NCBI RefSeq assembly: GCF_002734285.1
Contig: NZ_NSEA01000028.1
Location: 1 to 64,000 of the forward strand
DNA: 64,000 nt
DNA from: Fredinandcohnia onubensis
GTDB lineage: Bacteria > Bacillota > Bacilli > Bacillales > Bacillaceae_L
Direction: 5' to 3'
The notes beneath the pieces are model-generated. The model saw only the letters and a list, made by a program, of their open reading frames with translations, made no database searches and had not been told where the DNA came from. The position numbers and the translations under genes are program-made. Below are positions 7,710-16,875 of this stretch, piece after piece (position 1 is the first letter of the stretch; each line of letters begins with the position of its first letter).

Positions 7710-9038
7710 TTAAGATAATTTTGCTAAGAAATCGATTTGATAAACTTTCTTTGGCCTACCACGTAATTTTTTTTGCTTTTTATAAGAAACTTCAGCTACT
7801 CCCTTTTCCTCAAGCTTTTGTAAGATACGGTTTGCAGCTCTTTGAGAGATTCCAAAATGAATGGCAAGGTCATCTGAAACAATTTCATTTGTTTGAAGTT
7901 TCTCCATAACGGCCATTATTTTTTGTATATTTAATGCAGACATGCCTATTTGACTACTAAATTTCTCAATCTGAATGTTCATTTGATTTGGAATCTGTAA
8001 ACATGTCTCATCACCAAGAGGTCCAATTAATTGTTCATCTTCAGTCATTATATAGGACGTCCCGCGATCGATTCTTCTTTCTTTGTTTGCATGATCAGCA
8101 TTGAGACGAGCCTCTTGCAACGAATTGCCAATTCCCCAACCAATATCTATTTCGAAAGGTAATGTTTGTTTAAGATAGGACAATAGTGAACATTGTGTAA
8201 ACTCATTTGTAATGTCTCTCAATGCCTTATAGTTTGTAATGACCTCAAAATTAAGGAAGTTTCTCTGGATAATAAAGCCGAGTTGATTTTTACTATTGTA
8301 ATCTAACAGTGCTTGATTCAACAATAACATTTTCCGTTCTAGGTCATGATTCATATCAGGGCTTATTGTTATTTGTGAAATGGCAATATTACCGATAGCT
8401 ACTTGATTTTCAGTTAAACGCAACATTTTAATTTGATTAAGAAAATCATTCACTTTTTTAATCATTGATTCTAAGGAAGGATAAACAATCACATGTTTGA
8501 TGCCGTTTTCAGTTAATTTTTTTGAAATACTACTAACCCTCGTAAAAGAAAGATCGATTTTGCCAGCTTCAAATAAGCTTACATGCTGTTGAAATACGTC
8601 ATCATATACGGTCTCTGTGTCAAATGACTCAATATCCTTATTATGAAAATAGGGAAACTCTTCTTCTTCCAACCATTCTTTTAATCCTAGAAAATTATTT
8701 TGCTCAAAAATAAAATCAATCAATGTTCTTGAAATATCAAAATTCTTTTCTTTTAAAATCGTTTTACATAATGTTTTATAAAAATCACTTTCGTTTAAAT
8801 CAAAGTAAATGGTAGGTTTTTCAAAGTACATTAATTCCTTTTTTATATAAAAATAGGGGACTTGACCACTAAAGATGATGCCATCCATAAATAGGGCGTT
8901 TTTTTCATACATTTCTTTAATTTCATTAAAGTTTTCGTATGGAAGAAACGTAAATTGACATTGATTTTCAAAAAAGTTTTCTAACTCTAGAATCCACGTT
9001 AATGAATTTTTTGCAGTGATGATTCCTATTTGAAACAT
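7710..9038 (-). CDS. Winged-helix regulator with GGDEF-like middle, divergent from abgTAB
   Basis: A 442-residue cytoplasmic protein. The N-terminal 200 residues resemble a ligand-sensing alpha/beta domain (IIFSGQ, HVIVYPS segments). Residues about 240-330 contain a degenerate GGDEF/CdaR-like region (IDIGWGIGNSLQEARLNADHA). The C-terminus (about 370-440) is a winged helix with GISQRAANRILQKLEEKGV and a basic LRGRPKK end. Start supported by AGGAG 7 bases upstream. It is transcribed away from abgT across a 169-bp gap, which strongly suggests it controls that operon, perhaps sensing folate breakdown products. I do not recognise a named family. Confidence 0.7.
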   Translation of the reverse strand: MFQIGIITAKNSLTWILELENFFENQCQFTFLPYENFNEIKEMYEKNALFMDGIIFSGQVPYFYIKKELMYFEKPTIYFDLNESDFYKTLCKTILKEKNFDISRTLIDFIFEQNNFLGLKEWLEEEEFPYFHNKDIESFDTETVYDDVFQQHVSLFEAGKIDLSFTRVSSISKKLTENGIKHVIVYPSLESMIKKVNDFLNQIKMLRLTENQVAIGNIAISQITISPDMNHDLERKMLLLNQALLDYNSKNQLGFIIQRNFLNFEVITNYKALRDITNEFTQCSLLSYLKQTLPFEIDIGWGIGNSLQEARLNADHANKERRIDRGTSYIMTEDEQLIGPLGDETCLQIPNQMNIQIEKFSSQIGMSALNIQKIMAVMEKLQTNEIVSDDLAIHFGISQRAANRILQKLEEKGVAEVSYKKQKKLRGRPKKVYQIDFLAKLS

Positions 9039-9113
9039 CTATTAACTCCTTGTTTTTTCTTTTATTATACTATAGCAAAAATAGACATTATAGAAAATAG
9101 TCAGAATCTTACA

Positions 9114-9142
9114 TTGTAATTATTTATTTTTTTTATTATGAT
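9114..9142 (+). promoter_or_regulatory. Candidate abgT promoter
   Basis: TTGTAA (9114-9119), a 17-bp very AT-rich spacer and TATGAT (9137-9142), 65 bases before the abgT start codon and within the divergent regulator intergenic region. Confidence 0.6.
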
Positions 9143-9207
9143 AGAAACTATATTAGGAAGTGGACAAAAGGTGTCCGAAAATAAACCAAAATAAAAGAGG
9201 TGATGTG

Positions 9208-10749
9208 ATGGCTCAACCAACAGTTGAAACTCAGAACAATCAAAATCAAAAAGGATATATGCGAATATTGAATTTTATTGAAGTGTTAGGTAACAAATTG
9301 CCGCATCCATTCATGTTATTCGTATATTTAGCGGGATTTATGATTCTGTTTTCCTGGGTCGTAAGTCTATTTGATGTAACTGTTATCCATCCGGGATCTG
9401 GAGAAGAACTGGAAATTAAAAGCTTAATATCTGGTGAAGGTTTACAGTTTATGTTAACCACAATGTTGGATAACTTTACTGGCTTCAAACCATTAGGACT
9501 TGTTTTAACAATGATGCTAGGGATAGGGTTAGCTCAGAAGGTTGGATTACTTGAGAGTGCGATTAAACAATCTATCATGAAAGCGCATAAATCCATTATT
9601 ACCTATGCAGTGTTTTTTGTAGCGATTATGGGTAATATTGCATCTGATGCTGCATTTGTTATCATTCCTCCACTTGCAGCTGTAATTTTCCATACAATGG
9701 GTAGACACCCGATTGCTGGTTTAGCTGCTGGATTTGCGGGTGCTGGGATTGGTTTTACGGCAAACATTCTAATTGCTGGAACTGACGCACTCCTTTCTGG
9801 AATTTCCACAGAGGTAGCAAAAACAATAGATCCAAATGTAGTAGTTACTCCTGTTGATAACTGGTTTTTCATGAGTGCTTCTGTATTTGTTCTTACCGTA
9901 GTTGGGGTATTCGTCAACGATAAAATAGTTGAACCAAGGCTTGGAAAATATGAAGGGGGCGCGGTTAGCGAGAAATCAAAAGAAGTTGATCCGCTAGAAA
10001 AGAAGGCACTTAGAAATACATTGATTGCTGCACTTATTTATATTGGGGCTATTGTAACTCTGATCTATATGCCTAATTCCCCGTTAACAAATGAAGAGGG
10101 AGGATTAATTCCTTCTCCATTCCTAAGTGGGATCATTCCGATTATTTTCCTTTTCTTTGTTGTCGTCGGTATAACTTTTGGGGTAACAATGAAGAAAATC
10201 AAAAGCACGTCTGATGTACCAAAGTATATGACTGAGGCCATTACAGAAATGGCTCCTTATATCGTACTCGTATTTGCGATTGGACAATTTATTGCGTATT
10301 TTAACTGGAGTAATCTTGCAACATGGATTGCTGTTAATAGTGCAGAATTCTTAAGTGCTGCAAATATTTCGGGCTTAGCTGTCATTATTGGTTTTGTCAT
10401 CTTAACAGCATTACTTAGTCTATTTGTAACGAGTGGCTCAGCATTATGGGCACTCGAAGCGCCAATTTTCGTTCCAATGATGATGCTAATGAACTATCAT
10501 CCAGCTTTTGTTCAGGTTGCTTATCGTATTGGTGAATCATCAACTAATATGCTAACACCACTTAACCCATATATTGCGATTATCCTCGCTTTTATGAATG
10601 AATATGATAAAAAAGCTGGAATTGGTACATTGATGGCACTGATGATTCCTTACTCAATTGCATTTTTAGCAATCTGGATTGTCATGCTACTCGTATTTGG
10701 CCTATTTGGTATTCCAATTGGACCAGGAATTCAAATGTACATGAATTAA
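9208..10749 (+). CDS. abgT: AbgT-family p-aminobenzoyl-glutamate transporter
   Basis: A 513-residue, very hydrophobic protein with about a dozen membrane segments and AbgT-family signatures (LPHPFMLF near the start, NIASDAAFVIIPPLAA, GESSTNMLTPLNPY). E. coli AbgT imports p-aminobenzoyl-glutamate, and some relatives export sulfonamides; the two hydrolase genes directly downstream favour the import role here. AGAGGTGAT before the ATG at 9208 decides the start; the frame extends to 9160 without a better site. First gene of abgT-abgA-abgB. Confidence 0.92.
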   Translation: MAQPTVETQNNQNQKGYMRILNFIEVLGNKLPHPFMLFVYLAGFMILFSWVVSLFDVTVIHPGSGEELEIKSLISGEGLQFMLTTMLDNFTGFKPLGLVLTMMLGIGLAQKVGLLESAIKQSIMKAHKSIITYAVFFVAIMGNIASDAAFVIIPPLAAVIFHTMGRHPIAGLAAGFAGAGIGFTANILIAGTDALLSGISTEVAKTIDPNVVVTPVDNWFFMSASVFVLTVVGVFVNDKIVEPRLGKYEGGAVSEKSKEVDPLEKKALRNTLIAALIYIGAIVTLIYMPNSPLTNEEGGLIPSPFLSGIIPIIFLFFVVVGITFGVTMKKIKSTSDVPKYMTEAITEMAPYIVLVFAIGQFIAYFNWSNLATWIAVNSAEFLSAANISGLAVIIGFVILTALLSLFVTSGSALWALEAPIFVPMMMLMNYHPAFVQVAYRIGESSTNMLTPLNPYIAIILAFMNEYDKKAGIGTLMALMIPYSIAFLAIWIVMLLVFGLFGIPIGPGIQMYMN

Positions 10750-10844
10750 TTTATTTTTATAAAAGTTGTAGATTACTTGTTCTAGGAGGAGGGATTAAAG
10801 CCCTTCTCCTATAAACATTTCAACGTCTAAAAGGGGTGACCGCG

Positions 10845-12158
10845 ATGTCAAGAAATTTTTCACAAATGGTAGAAGAGATTTATCCATCAATGGTTGAATG
10901 GAGACGAGATTTTCATAAATACGCTGAATCTGGCTGGGTCGAATTTCGAACTGCTTCAATCGTTGCTTCAAAATTATCAGAATGGGGTTATGAGGTTAAG
11001 GTTGGTAAAGAAGTAGTCGATCATAATTCTCGAATGGGTGTACCACCGCAATCAGTACTTGAAATGCATGAAAAAAGAGCATTAGAGCAAGGAGCAAAAG
11101 AAGAGTGGATCCCATATTTATCTGGTGGATATACAGGTGTAGTGGGTGTTTTAGACACAGGAAAACCAGGACCAACTGTTGGACTACGATTTGATATGGA
11201 CGCACTAGATATTCAGGAATCTAATGCAGAAGATCATTTCCCTGTTAGCCAAGAATTCCAATCTATTAATTCTGGGATGATGCATTCTTGTGGACATGAT
11301 GCGCATACTTCAATTGGTCTAGGAATTGCCAAGCTTTTAACAGGAATGAAAGAGGAGTTAACTGGAAAAATTAAACTCATTTTTCAACCGGCTGAAGAAG
11401 GTGTACGTGGTGCGAAATCCATGGTAGAAGCAGGAGTCGTCGATGATGTTGATCTATTTATTGCAGCACATGTTGGTACAGGAGTTCCATTAGGTGAGGT
11501 TATTTGTGGTTCTAATGGATTTTTATCAACGACGAAATTAAATGTTGAGTTTTCTGGAAAAGCTGCACATGCTGGGGCAAAACCAGAAGAAGGAAAAAAT
11601 GCTCTACTTGCTGCTGCTTCTGCGGTTCTTGGCTTACAAAGTATCCCTCGTCATAGTGGTGGCGCATCGAGAGTAAATGTAGGGGTACTTCAAGCTGGTA
11701 GTGGAAGAAATATTATCCCTCAACATGCTCATTTGAAGGTTGAAACTCGTGGAATCAATACAGAAGTTAATGAGTTTATGTTAGAAAGCGCAAAAAATGT
11801 ACTGAATGGCGCTGCTTCCATGTACGGAGTGGATGTTGAATATGACATCGTTGGCGAAGCCCGTACAAGTGATTCAAGTGAAGAATTAATCGAATTTATG
11901 CATGATAGCATCGGGAATGTGACAGGCGTACATTCGATCGTAAAGGAGTCTTCTTTTGCTGCAGGTTCAGAAGATGCTACCTATATGATGGCTAGAGTGA
12001 AAGAAAACGGTGGATTTGCAACCTATAGCATTCTAGGAACTACTTTAGCAGCTGGCCATCATAATGAAAAGTTCGATATCGATGAAACAGTCATGAAAAT
12101 TGGAGTAGAATCATTTCTACACATCTTAACATCAGTTAAAAATCGACAATGGGGGTAA
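10845..12158 (+). CDS. abgA: p-Aminobenzoyl-glutamate hydrolase subunit A (M20 peptidase)
   Basis: A 437-residue M20-family amidohydrolase, close to the 436 residues of E. coli AbgA. Metal-ligand motifs are GLRFDMDALDIQES, SCGHDAHTS, FQPAEEG and the C-terminal AAGHHNEKFD; a dimerisation domain (about 210-330) is inserted between them. With AbgB it would cleave folate-derived p-aminobenzoyl-glutamate into p-aminobenzoate and glutamate. AAGGGGTGA 7 bases before the ATG at 10845 sets the start; an in-frame GTG at 10836 is inside the box. It follows abgT by 95 bp and abgB follows by 7 bp. Confidence 0.9.
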   Translation: MSRNFSQMVEEIYPSMVEWRRDFHKYAESGWVEFRTASIVASKLSEWGYEVKVGKEVVDHNSRMGVPPQSVLEMHEKRALEQGAKEEWIPYLSGGYTGVVGVLDTGKPGPTVGLRFDMDALDIQESNAEDHFPVSQEFQSINSGMMHSCGHDAHTSIGLGIAKLLTGMKEELTGKIKLIFQPAEEGVRGAKSMVEAGVVDDVDLFIAAHVGTGVPLGEVICGSNGFLSTTKLNVEFSGKAAHAGAKPEEGKNALLAAASAVLGLQSIPRHSGGASRVNVGVLQAGSGRNIIPQHAHLKVETRGINTEVNEFMLESAKNVLNGAASMYGVDVEYDIVGEARTSDSSEELIEFMHDSIGNVTGVHSIVKESSFAAGSEDATYMMARVKENGGFATYSILGTTLAAGHHNEKFDIDETVMKIGVESFLHILTSVKNRQWG

Positions 12159-12165
12159 GTGAAAA

Positions 12166-13608
12166 TTGAACTTTGTTGAAAAAATAAACGACTATATAGA
12201 GGCAAAAAGAGACACATATATCAAAATTAGCGATCAAATTTGGGACTTGGCTGAAACTAGATTTGAAGAGCATCAGTCTGCAGACGTTTTATGTCAGGCG
12301 CTTGAGAATGAAGGTTTTAAGGTTGAACGTGGAGTAGGTGGAGTTAAGACAGCATTTACTGGTACTTTTGGAAGTGGAAAGCCGGTTATTGGGATTTTAG
12401 GAGAATATGATGCACTTTCAGGTATGAGTCAAAAAGCAGGTTCTACCACATATGAACCTCTCGAAGAAAAAGGGAACGGTCACGGTTGTGGACATAATTT
12501 GCTAGGAACTGCTCCATTAGCAGCGGTTATTGCCGTGAAGCAATATATGGAGGAAAACAATTTATCTGGTACCATTAAATATTATGGATGCCCTGGTGAA
12601 GAAGGTGGTTCAGGAAAAACATTCATGGCAAGAGAAGGTGCGTTCGATGATATTGATTGTGCCCTTACATGGCATCCACATTCAACGAGCGGAGTATTTA
12701 CGCTATCAACTCTAGCAAACTATCAAGTTTATTTTACATTCAAAGGAGTAGCTTCTCATGCTGCAAACTCTCCACATCTAGGTAGAAGTGCATTAGATGC
12801 GGTTGAACTAATGAATGTAGGTGTCAATTATTTACGTGAACACATTATACCAGAGGCACGGGTTCATTATTCCATTACCAATACAGGAGGATTTTCTCCG
12901 AATGTAGTCCAAAGTGAAGCACAAGTTCTCTATTTAATTCGAGCACCTCATATGAAGGATGTAAGAAGTATATATGAACGTGTTGTAAATATTGCGAAAG
13001 GTGCAGCCTTGATGACGGAAACAAAAGTCGAGGTCACTTTCGATAAAGCGTGCTCAAACTATATTCCAAATAATGCACTAGGGCAAGTGTTACATAATCA
13101 TTTGGAGAATGTAGGTCTTGCGGAATATAATGAAGAAGAAATGAGTTATGCGGAAGAAATTAGAAAGCAAATTTCAGATGATGATGTTAGCAATGCCCTT
13201 AATGAAATGAAAAAAGTTGCGGGATCAAAGGCCAATTTAATTACAAGAGACTTTGCAACAAAAACTTTCAACGACCTTGTTGTCCCTTATGAAGAATCGA
13301 ATGGTATCTTGTTTGGTTCATCAGATGTTGGGGATGTAAGTTGGATTGTGCCAACAGCACAATTCTTTGGGGAATGCTTTGTAATGGGAACACCACTCCA
13401 TTCATGGCAGTTAGTTTCCCAAGGCAGAACATCTATTGCTCATAAAGGAATGCTTCAAGCAGGTAAGGTGTTAGCTAATACAGCATTAGATTTATTCCTT
13501 CGTCCTGAGGTAATTGAAGATGCAAAAGTTGAATTGGAAGAAAAATTAGATGGAAATCCATATGAATGCCCTATTCCAAAAGGGGTGGAGCCATCACCAT
13601 TAGCATAA
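12166..13608 (+). CDS. abgB: p-Aminobenzoyl-glutamate hydrolase subunit B (M20 peptidase)
   Basis: A 480-residue M20-family protein matching AbgB in length (481 in E. coli). Motifs include GILGEYDALSGMSQ, GHGCGHNLLG, CPGEEGGSGKTFM, LTWHPHS and the late GSSDVGDVSWIVPTAQ region. The start is TTG, with the GGGGGTAAGTG box overlapping the abgA stop codon, which indicates coupled translation of the two subunits. It ends the operon at a perfect hairpin. Confidence 0.9.
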   Translation: MNFVEKINDYIEAKRDTYIKISDQIWDLAETRFEEHQSADVLCQALENEGFKVERGVGGVKTAFTGTFGSGKPVIGILGEYDALSGMSQKAGSTTYEPLEEKGNGHGCGHNLLGTAPLAAVIAVKQYMEENNLSGTIKYYGCPGEEGGSGKTFMAREGAFDDIDCALTWHPHSTSGVFTLSTLANYQVYFTFKGVASHAANSPHLGRSALDAVELMNVGVNYLREHIIPEARVHYSITNTGGFSPNVVQSEAQVLYLIRAPHMKDVRSIYERVVNIAKGAALMTETKVEVTFDKACSNYIPNNALGQVLHNHLENVGLAEYNEEEMSYAEEIRKQISDDDVSNALNEMKKVAGSKANLITRDFATKTFNDLVVPYEESNGILFGSSDVGDVSWIVPTAQFFGECFVMGTPLHSWQLVSQGRTSIAHKGMLQAGKVLANTALDLFLRPEVIEDAKVELEEKLDGNPYECPIPKGVEPSPLA

Positions 13609-13624
13609 TAAGGAAGACACAAAA

Positions 13625-13653
13625 GTAGGCGCATGATTCATTCATGCGCCTAC
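13625..13653. terminator. Bidirectional terminator between abgB and a convergent small gene
   Basis: A perfect 12-bp stem (13625-13636 with 13642-13653), A-rich on the left and TGTTTTG on the right, so it can end both convergent transcripts. Confidence 0.8.
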
Positions 13654-13667
13654 ACTGTTTTGATCGC

Positions 13668-13895
13668 TTATTTTACTTGTGCTTCAGATTCCTTAATGTC
13701 TTTATTTTGATGCCACATTTTAATATGAGTTAGTATCGTAAATGCAAAGAAGAAATTCATTGCTAGCACGCTAACGAGTAGATGTAAATCTCCAAAATAA
13801 ATGCCAGTATACCCTTTTAATTTAATTACAATAAAGCCTTCAAAAAGTAATAAAAAGAAACTTAAAAAAGCGGCAATCCCTGTCCGAATCATCAT
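13668..13895 (-). CDS. Small two-helix membrane protein, unknown
   Basis: A 75-residue protein with two membrane helices (about 6-25 and 36-60) and a charged C-terminal tail. A clear AAGGGGGAG box precedes the ATG; a second in-frame ATG follows immediately. It stands alone between the convergent abg operon and the divergent helD region. I do not recognise a family. Confidence 0.7.
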   Translation of the reverse strand: MMIRTGIAAFLSFFLLLFEGFIVIKLKGYTGIYFGDLHLLVSVLAMNFFFAFTILTHIKMWHQNKDIKESEAQVK

Positions 13896-14000
13896 TAGCT
13901 CCCCCTTATGTATTCTAAAATCTATTTTTATTTTTCAGTAATTGTGGATAATTTGTGAACTTACTTAAAATTATACACTACTCTGTACTAATACGTAAGA

Positions 14001-14124
14001 TGAAAGCGCTAAAAATTATATAGCAAACATTTATTCTCAGGTAAGGTGTTGCGAGCAAAGTTAATAATGTATATTCCATAAAAGGAAAATATAGGTTGCC
14101 CTCATTAACGGTGTATACTATAAT
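14001..14124 (+). promoter_or_regulatory. helD promoter and upstream cre-like site
   Basis: TTGCCC (14096-14101), 17 bp, then a perfect TATAAT (14119-14124), about 114 bases before the helD start. The gap 13896-14237 also contains TGAAAGCGCTAAAA (14001-14014), a partial match to the CcpA cre consensus, but it lies 80 bp upstream of the -35 and its link to helD is uncertain. Nothing else is recognised in this gap. Confidence 0.6.
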
Positions 14125-14237
14125 CAAGAATACGTCTTTTATATATTGAATCAGAAAACTTTGTTCTTTTGAGATTACTTACCATGGATTATCGGCTGAT
14201 TCATGGTTTTTTCTTTTTGATAAGTGGAGGTGGTTTG

Positions 14238-16523
14238 ATGATGGAGGAGAAACATCCAGACTTCGATGAGGAAACAGAACGGTTGGATTTTACGAAAAAG
14301 TACATGGATATTGTCATTCAGGCATCAGAGTCAACTGAGGAGAACTTTCGTGAAAATTTAAAGGGAGCCCTGGATGGTGTTGATTTCAAAGACAGTAGCT
14401 TGAGTTATCTTAATATGTTAACGAATTCAACCTTACTAAGAAGAACGCATGAAGAGGTGCGAAATCTGAAGAGAAACCGCAACAAGCCATACTTCGCGAG
14501 AATTAATTTTAATCGGGAAGAAACGGGAAAAGAGGAGGTTCTCTACTTCGGGAAGGTCTCTCTCTTTGATAAGGAAACCCAACAGCCAATTATTGTGGAT
14601 TGGCGCTCACCTGTAGCTAACCTCTATTATGACGGCCGCCTAGGGGATGTCTCATATGAGGCAGAGGGGGAGGAGTTTAAAGGGTACTTAGCTTTAAAGC
14701 GACAGTTCATCATTGAGGATGGGGCGCTCGCGGAAATTCGGGATGTTGATTTAACAACTACCGATGAGCTTCTGCAAAAGTCGTTGTCTGAAAGTGCAAG
14801 TAACCGCTTAACTGATATTGTCTCAACTATTCAGGAGGAGCAGAACAGTATCATTCGTGCGGATCTGAACAAACCAATCATTGTCCAAGGAGCTGCAGGA
14901 AGTGGAAAAACAACTATTGCCCTACACCGCATCTCTTATTTTATTTACACCTATGCAGAGTATTTTTCTCCTGACCAGTTGATGATTCTGGCACCGAATC
15001 GCCTTTTTATTGATTATATTTCTGAGGTGCTTCCAGAATTAGGTGTTGATCACATCCAGCAGACAACGTTTGTAGATTTTGTGAAAAAATGCCTTGGAAA
15101 ACCGATTAAGCTCACGAAAGCAGATGAGAAGCTACTCGGATTCATCCATGATGAATATAACAATCCCGAAATGATTAAATGGATCTCAGCATTTAAAGGT
15201 TCCCTTGAGTACCGGGATATGCTGGAGCATTATGTGGAGGATATTTTAAGCTCCTTGCTACCGAAAGAGGACTTCTTTGTATCAAAGTTTCGGCTATATA
15301 AGGCGAGAGATATTCATCATTTAATGACCTATGAATATCGCTATCTTCCATATTATAAGCGGATTGAAAAAGTGAAAAAGGTGCTTCAAAACACGGTCCG
15401 GTTGGAAAAGAAAAAAATGCTTCATAAAGTGACAAAGTTTTATGATGATAAGCTTGATAACGTGTTATTCAAAACGCAAATTGACCCGGAAAAGCGCCGT
15501 CGTTATGTGACAAAAGCGCTGGATAAAAAAGCGGAGCTTATTGAAGAAATCACAAAGCAATCCCGCACGGCAGTTAATACCTATATTAAAAAGCTTCCAC
15601 ATCACGATGTATTCTACTATTTTCAGAGGTTTGTGACTGAATTATTTCCAACCTATGCGTCAGGGATTCTGACCGATGAGCAAATACAATTCTTTATGGA
15701 CTATCAAAAACAACTAAAAAAATCATATGAGCTTGAGGATTTAGCTGGACTATTGTATTTGAAGGCAAAGCTTTATGGGGTGAAAAAGGAGCTGAAGGCC
15801 CGCAATGTTGTCATTGATGAGGCGCAAGATTATAGCTATTTTCAGCTAGCTGCCTTAAAAACAGCACTTGAAACCGACATGTTTACAATTGTAGGGGATA
15901 TAGCCCAAGGAATTCACTCTTACCGAGGCATTAACAACTGGGCAACAGTTAGGGATAACATCTTTCCAAGGGCAACCTATAAGACCCTACAAAAAAGCTA
16001 TCGGACCACCATTGAAATTATGAATGCAGCAAACCAATTACTTGATCTACTGCATCTAAATCTACCTATGGTTGAGCCAGTTGTCCGCCGTGGTGATAAG
16101 CCTGTTTTTCATCAAATTAGTGGGTTTGAGAAGGAAACCGTTCTCTCCATAACTGAGGTAATTAACACTCTTTATGATGATAATATGAAAACAGTCGCGA
16201 TCATCGGCAAGACCAATAAAGAGTGCCAAAAACTAGCGAAAGCCTTCAAAAAATATAGTGATCTTCCCGTGCAGCTTTTAAAAGAAAATGAGGAAATTAA
16301 TAAGCAAGAGGTCGTCATTGTTAGTTCGAATCTGTCAAAAGGCTTGGAATTTGACGCGGTGCTGGTCTATTCGAACGAGGAAGTATTCGATAATAATGAA
16401 ATAGACATCAAGCTTCTTTACGTATCCATGACCCGTCCATTGCACCGGCTTCACTTTTTCGGAACGGATCTTACGAATTTTTTGCTGGATAAAGTGGATG
16501 AGGAGTTATATCAAATAGAATAA
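14238..16523 (+). CDS. helD: RNA polymerase recycling motor HelD (UvrD-like ATPase)
   Basis: A 761-residue superfamily 1 helicase-like protein, near the 774 of B. subtilis HelD. An N-terminal helical arm (1-100) precedes a domain with IVDWRSPVANLYYD, then Walker A GAAGSGKTT (218-226), Walker B VVIDEAQD with IVGDIAQGIHSYRG, a coiled insert (about 310-480), and C-terminal motifs LEFDAVLVYS and LLYVSMTRPLHRL. HelD removes RNA polymerase from DNA and recycles it and can contribute to rifampicin tolerance. The ATG at 14238 (or 14241) follows GGAGGTGG; the longer frame has no such box. Confidence 0.92.
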   Translation: MMEEKHPDFDEETERLDFTKKYMDIVIQASESTEENFRENLKGALDGVDFKDSSLSYLNMLTNSTLLRRTHEEVRNLKRNRNKPYFARINFNREETGKEEVLYFGKVSLFDKETQQPIIVDWRSPVANLYYDGRLGDVSYEAEGEEFKGYLALKRQFIIEDGALAEIRDVDLTTTDELLQKSLSESASNRLTDIVSTIQEEQNSIIRADLNKPIIVQGAAGSGKTTIALHRISYFIYTYAEYFSPDQLMILAPNRLFIDYISEVLPELGVDHIQQTTFVDFVKKCLGKPIKLTKADEKLLGFIHDEYNNPEMIKWISAFKGSLEYRDMLEHYVEDILSSLLPKEDFFVSKFRLYKARDIHHLMTYEYRYLPYYKRIEKVKKVLQNTVRLEKKKMLHKVTKFYDDKLDNVLFKTQIDPEKRRRYVTKALDKKAELIEEITKQSRTAVNTYIKKLPHHDVFYYFQRFVTELFPTYASGILTDEQIQFFMDYQKQLKKSYELEDLAGLLYLKAKLYGVKKELKARNVVIDEAQDYSYFQLAALKTALETDMFTIVGDIAQGIHSYRGINNWATVRDNIFPRATYKTLQKSYRTTIEIMNAANQLLDLLHLNLPMVEPVVRRGDKPVFHQISGFEKETVLSITEVINTLYDDNMKTVAIIGKTNKECQKLAKAFKKYSDLPVQLLKENEEINKQEVVIVSSNLSKGLEFDAVLVYSNEEVFDNNEIDIKLLYVSMTRPLHRLHFFGTDLTNFLLDKVDEELYQIE

Positions 16524-16612
16524 AGAACCAGGGGGACGGTTCCCCTGGTTCCCGTGGATGTAGTTTAATAATAGTGTCCATTGAGGACCAATAGAACCGT
16601 CCCTATGGTTCA
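16524..16612. repeat. Dispersed palindromic repeat family 1, copy A (two-arm)
   Basis: Two GAACC..GGACGGTTC palindromes about 40 bp apart, immediately after helD. Other copies are at 18337, 20067, 26985 (inverted), 33669 and 43025. The layout resembles REP/BIME-like elements. Confidence 0.8.
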
Positions 16613-16655
16613 TTGTCGAAGATAAAAAGGAGCTTGGCAACTAGGCTCCAAGCCA

Positions 16656-16686
16656 ATGCCCCCCTTCATTAGAAGAGGGGCATTAC
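16656..16686 (-). terminator. Hairpin after the Cys-rich microprotein gene
   Basis: ATGCCCC pairs with GGGGCAT around a partly paired centre, one base past the stop codon on the minus strand. There is no T-run, so termination strength is uncertain. Confidence 0.45.
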
Positions 16687-16687
16687 A

Positions 16688-16819
16688 TTAGCTACAACAA
16701 GATTGCTGATTATCACAGCATTCGGCTGCATCTTTTTCATCCTTAACTTCTTCGATGGTAATGGAGCAGCAGTCTTCCTTGGAAAAACTTCTAAATTTGC
16801 TCATAAAACCTTTAAACAT
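16688..16819 (-). CDS. 43-residue Cys-rich microprotein
   Basis: A short frame with a perfect AGGAGGAG box upstream of its ATG. It has a basic start (MFKGFMSKFR), an acidic centre, and three adjacent-Cys pairs (residues 17-18, 34-35 and 41-42). It is third in a minus-strand run after a MarR regulator that itself carries a CCxxCC motif and a permease with FCSCS. Paired cysteines suggest binding of a soft metal or metalloid, perhaps handing it to the permease. No named family is recognised. Confidence 0.7.
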   Translation of the reverse strand: MFKGFMSKFRSFSKEDCCSITIEEVKDEKDAAECCDNQQSCCS

Positions 16820-16875
16820 AATAATCTCCTCCTAATGGATTAATATTTATATCAATCTTTTATAAGATTAATACC

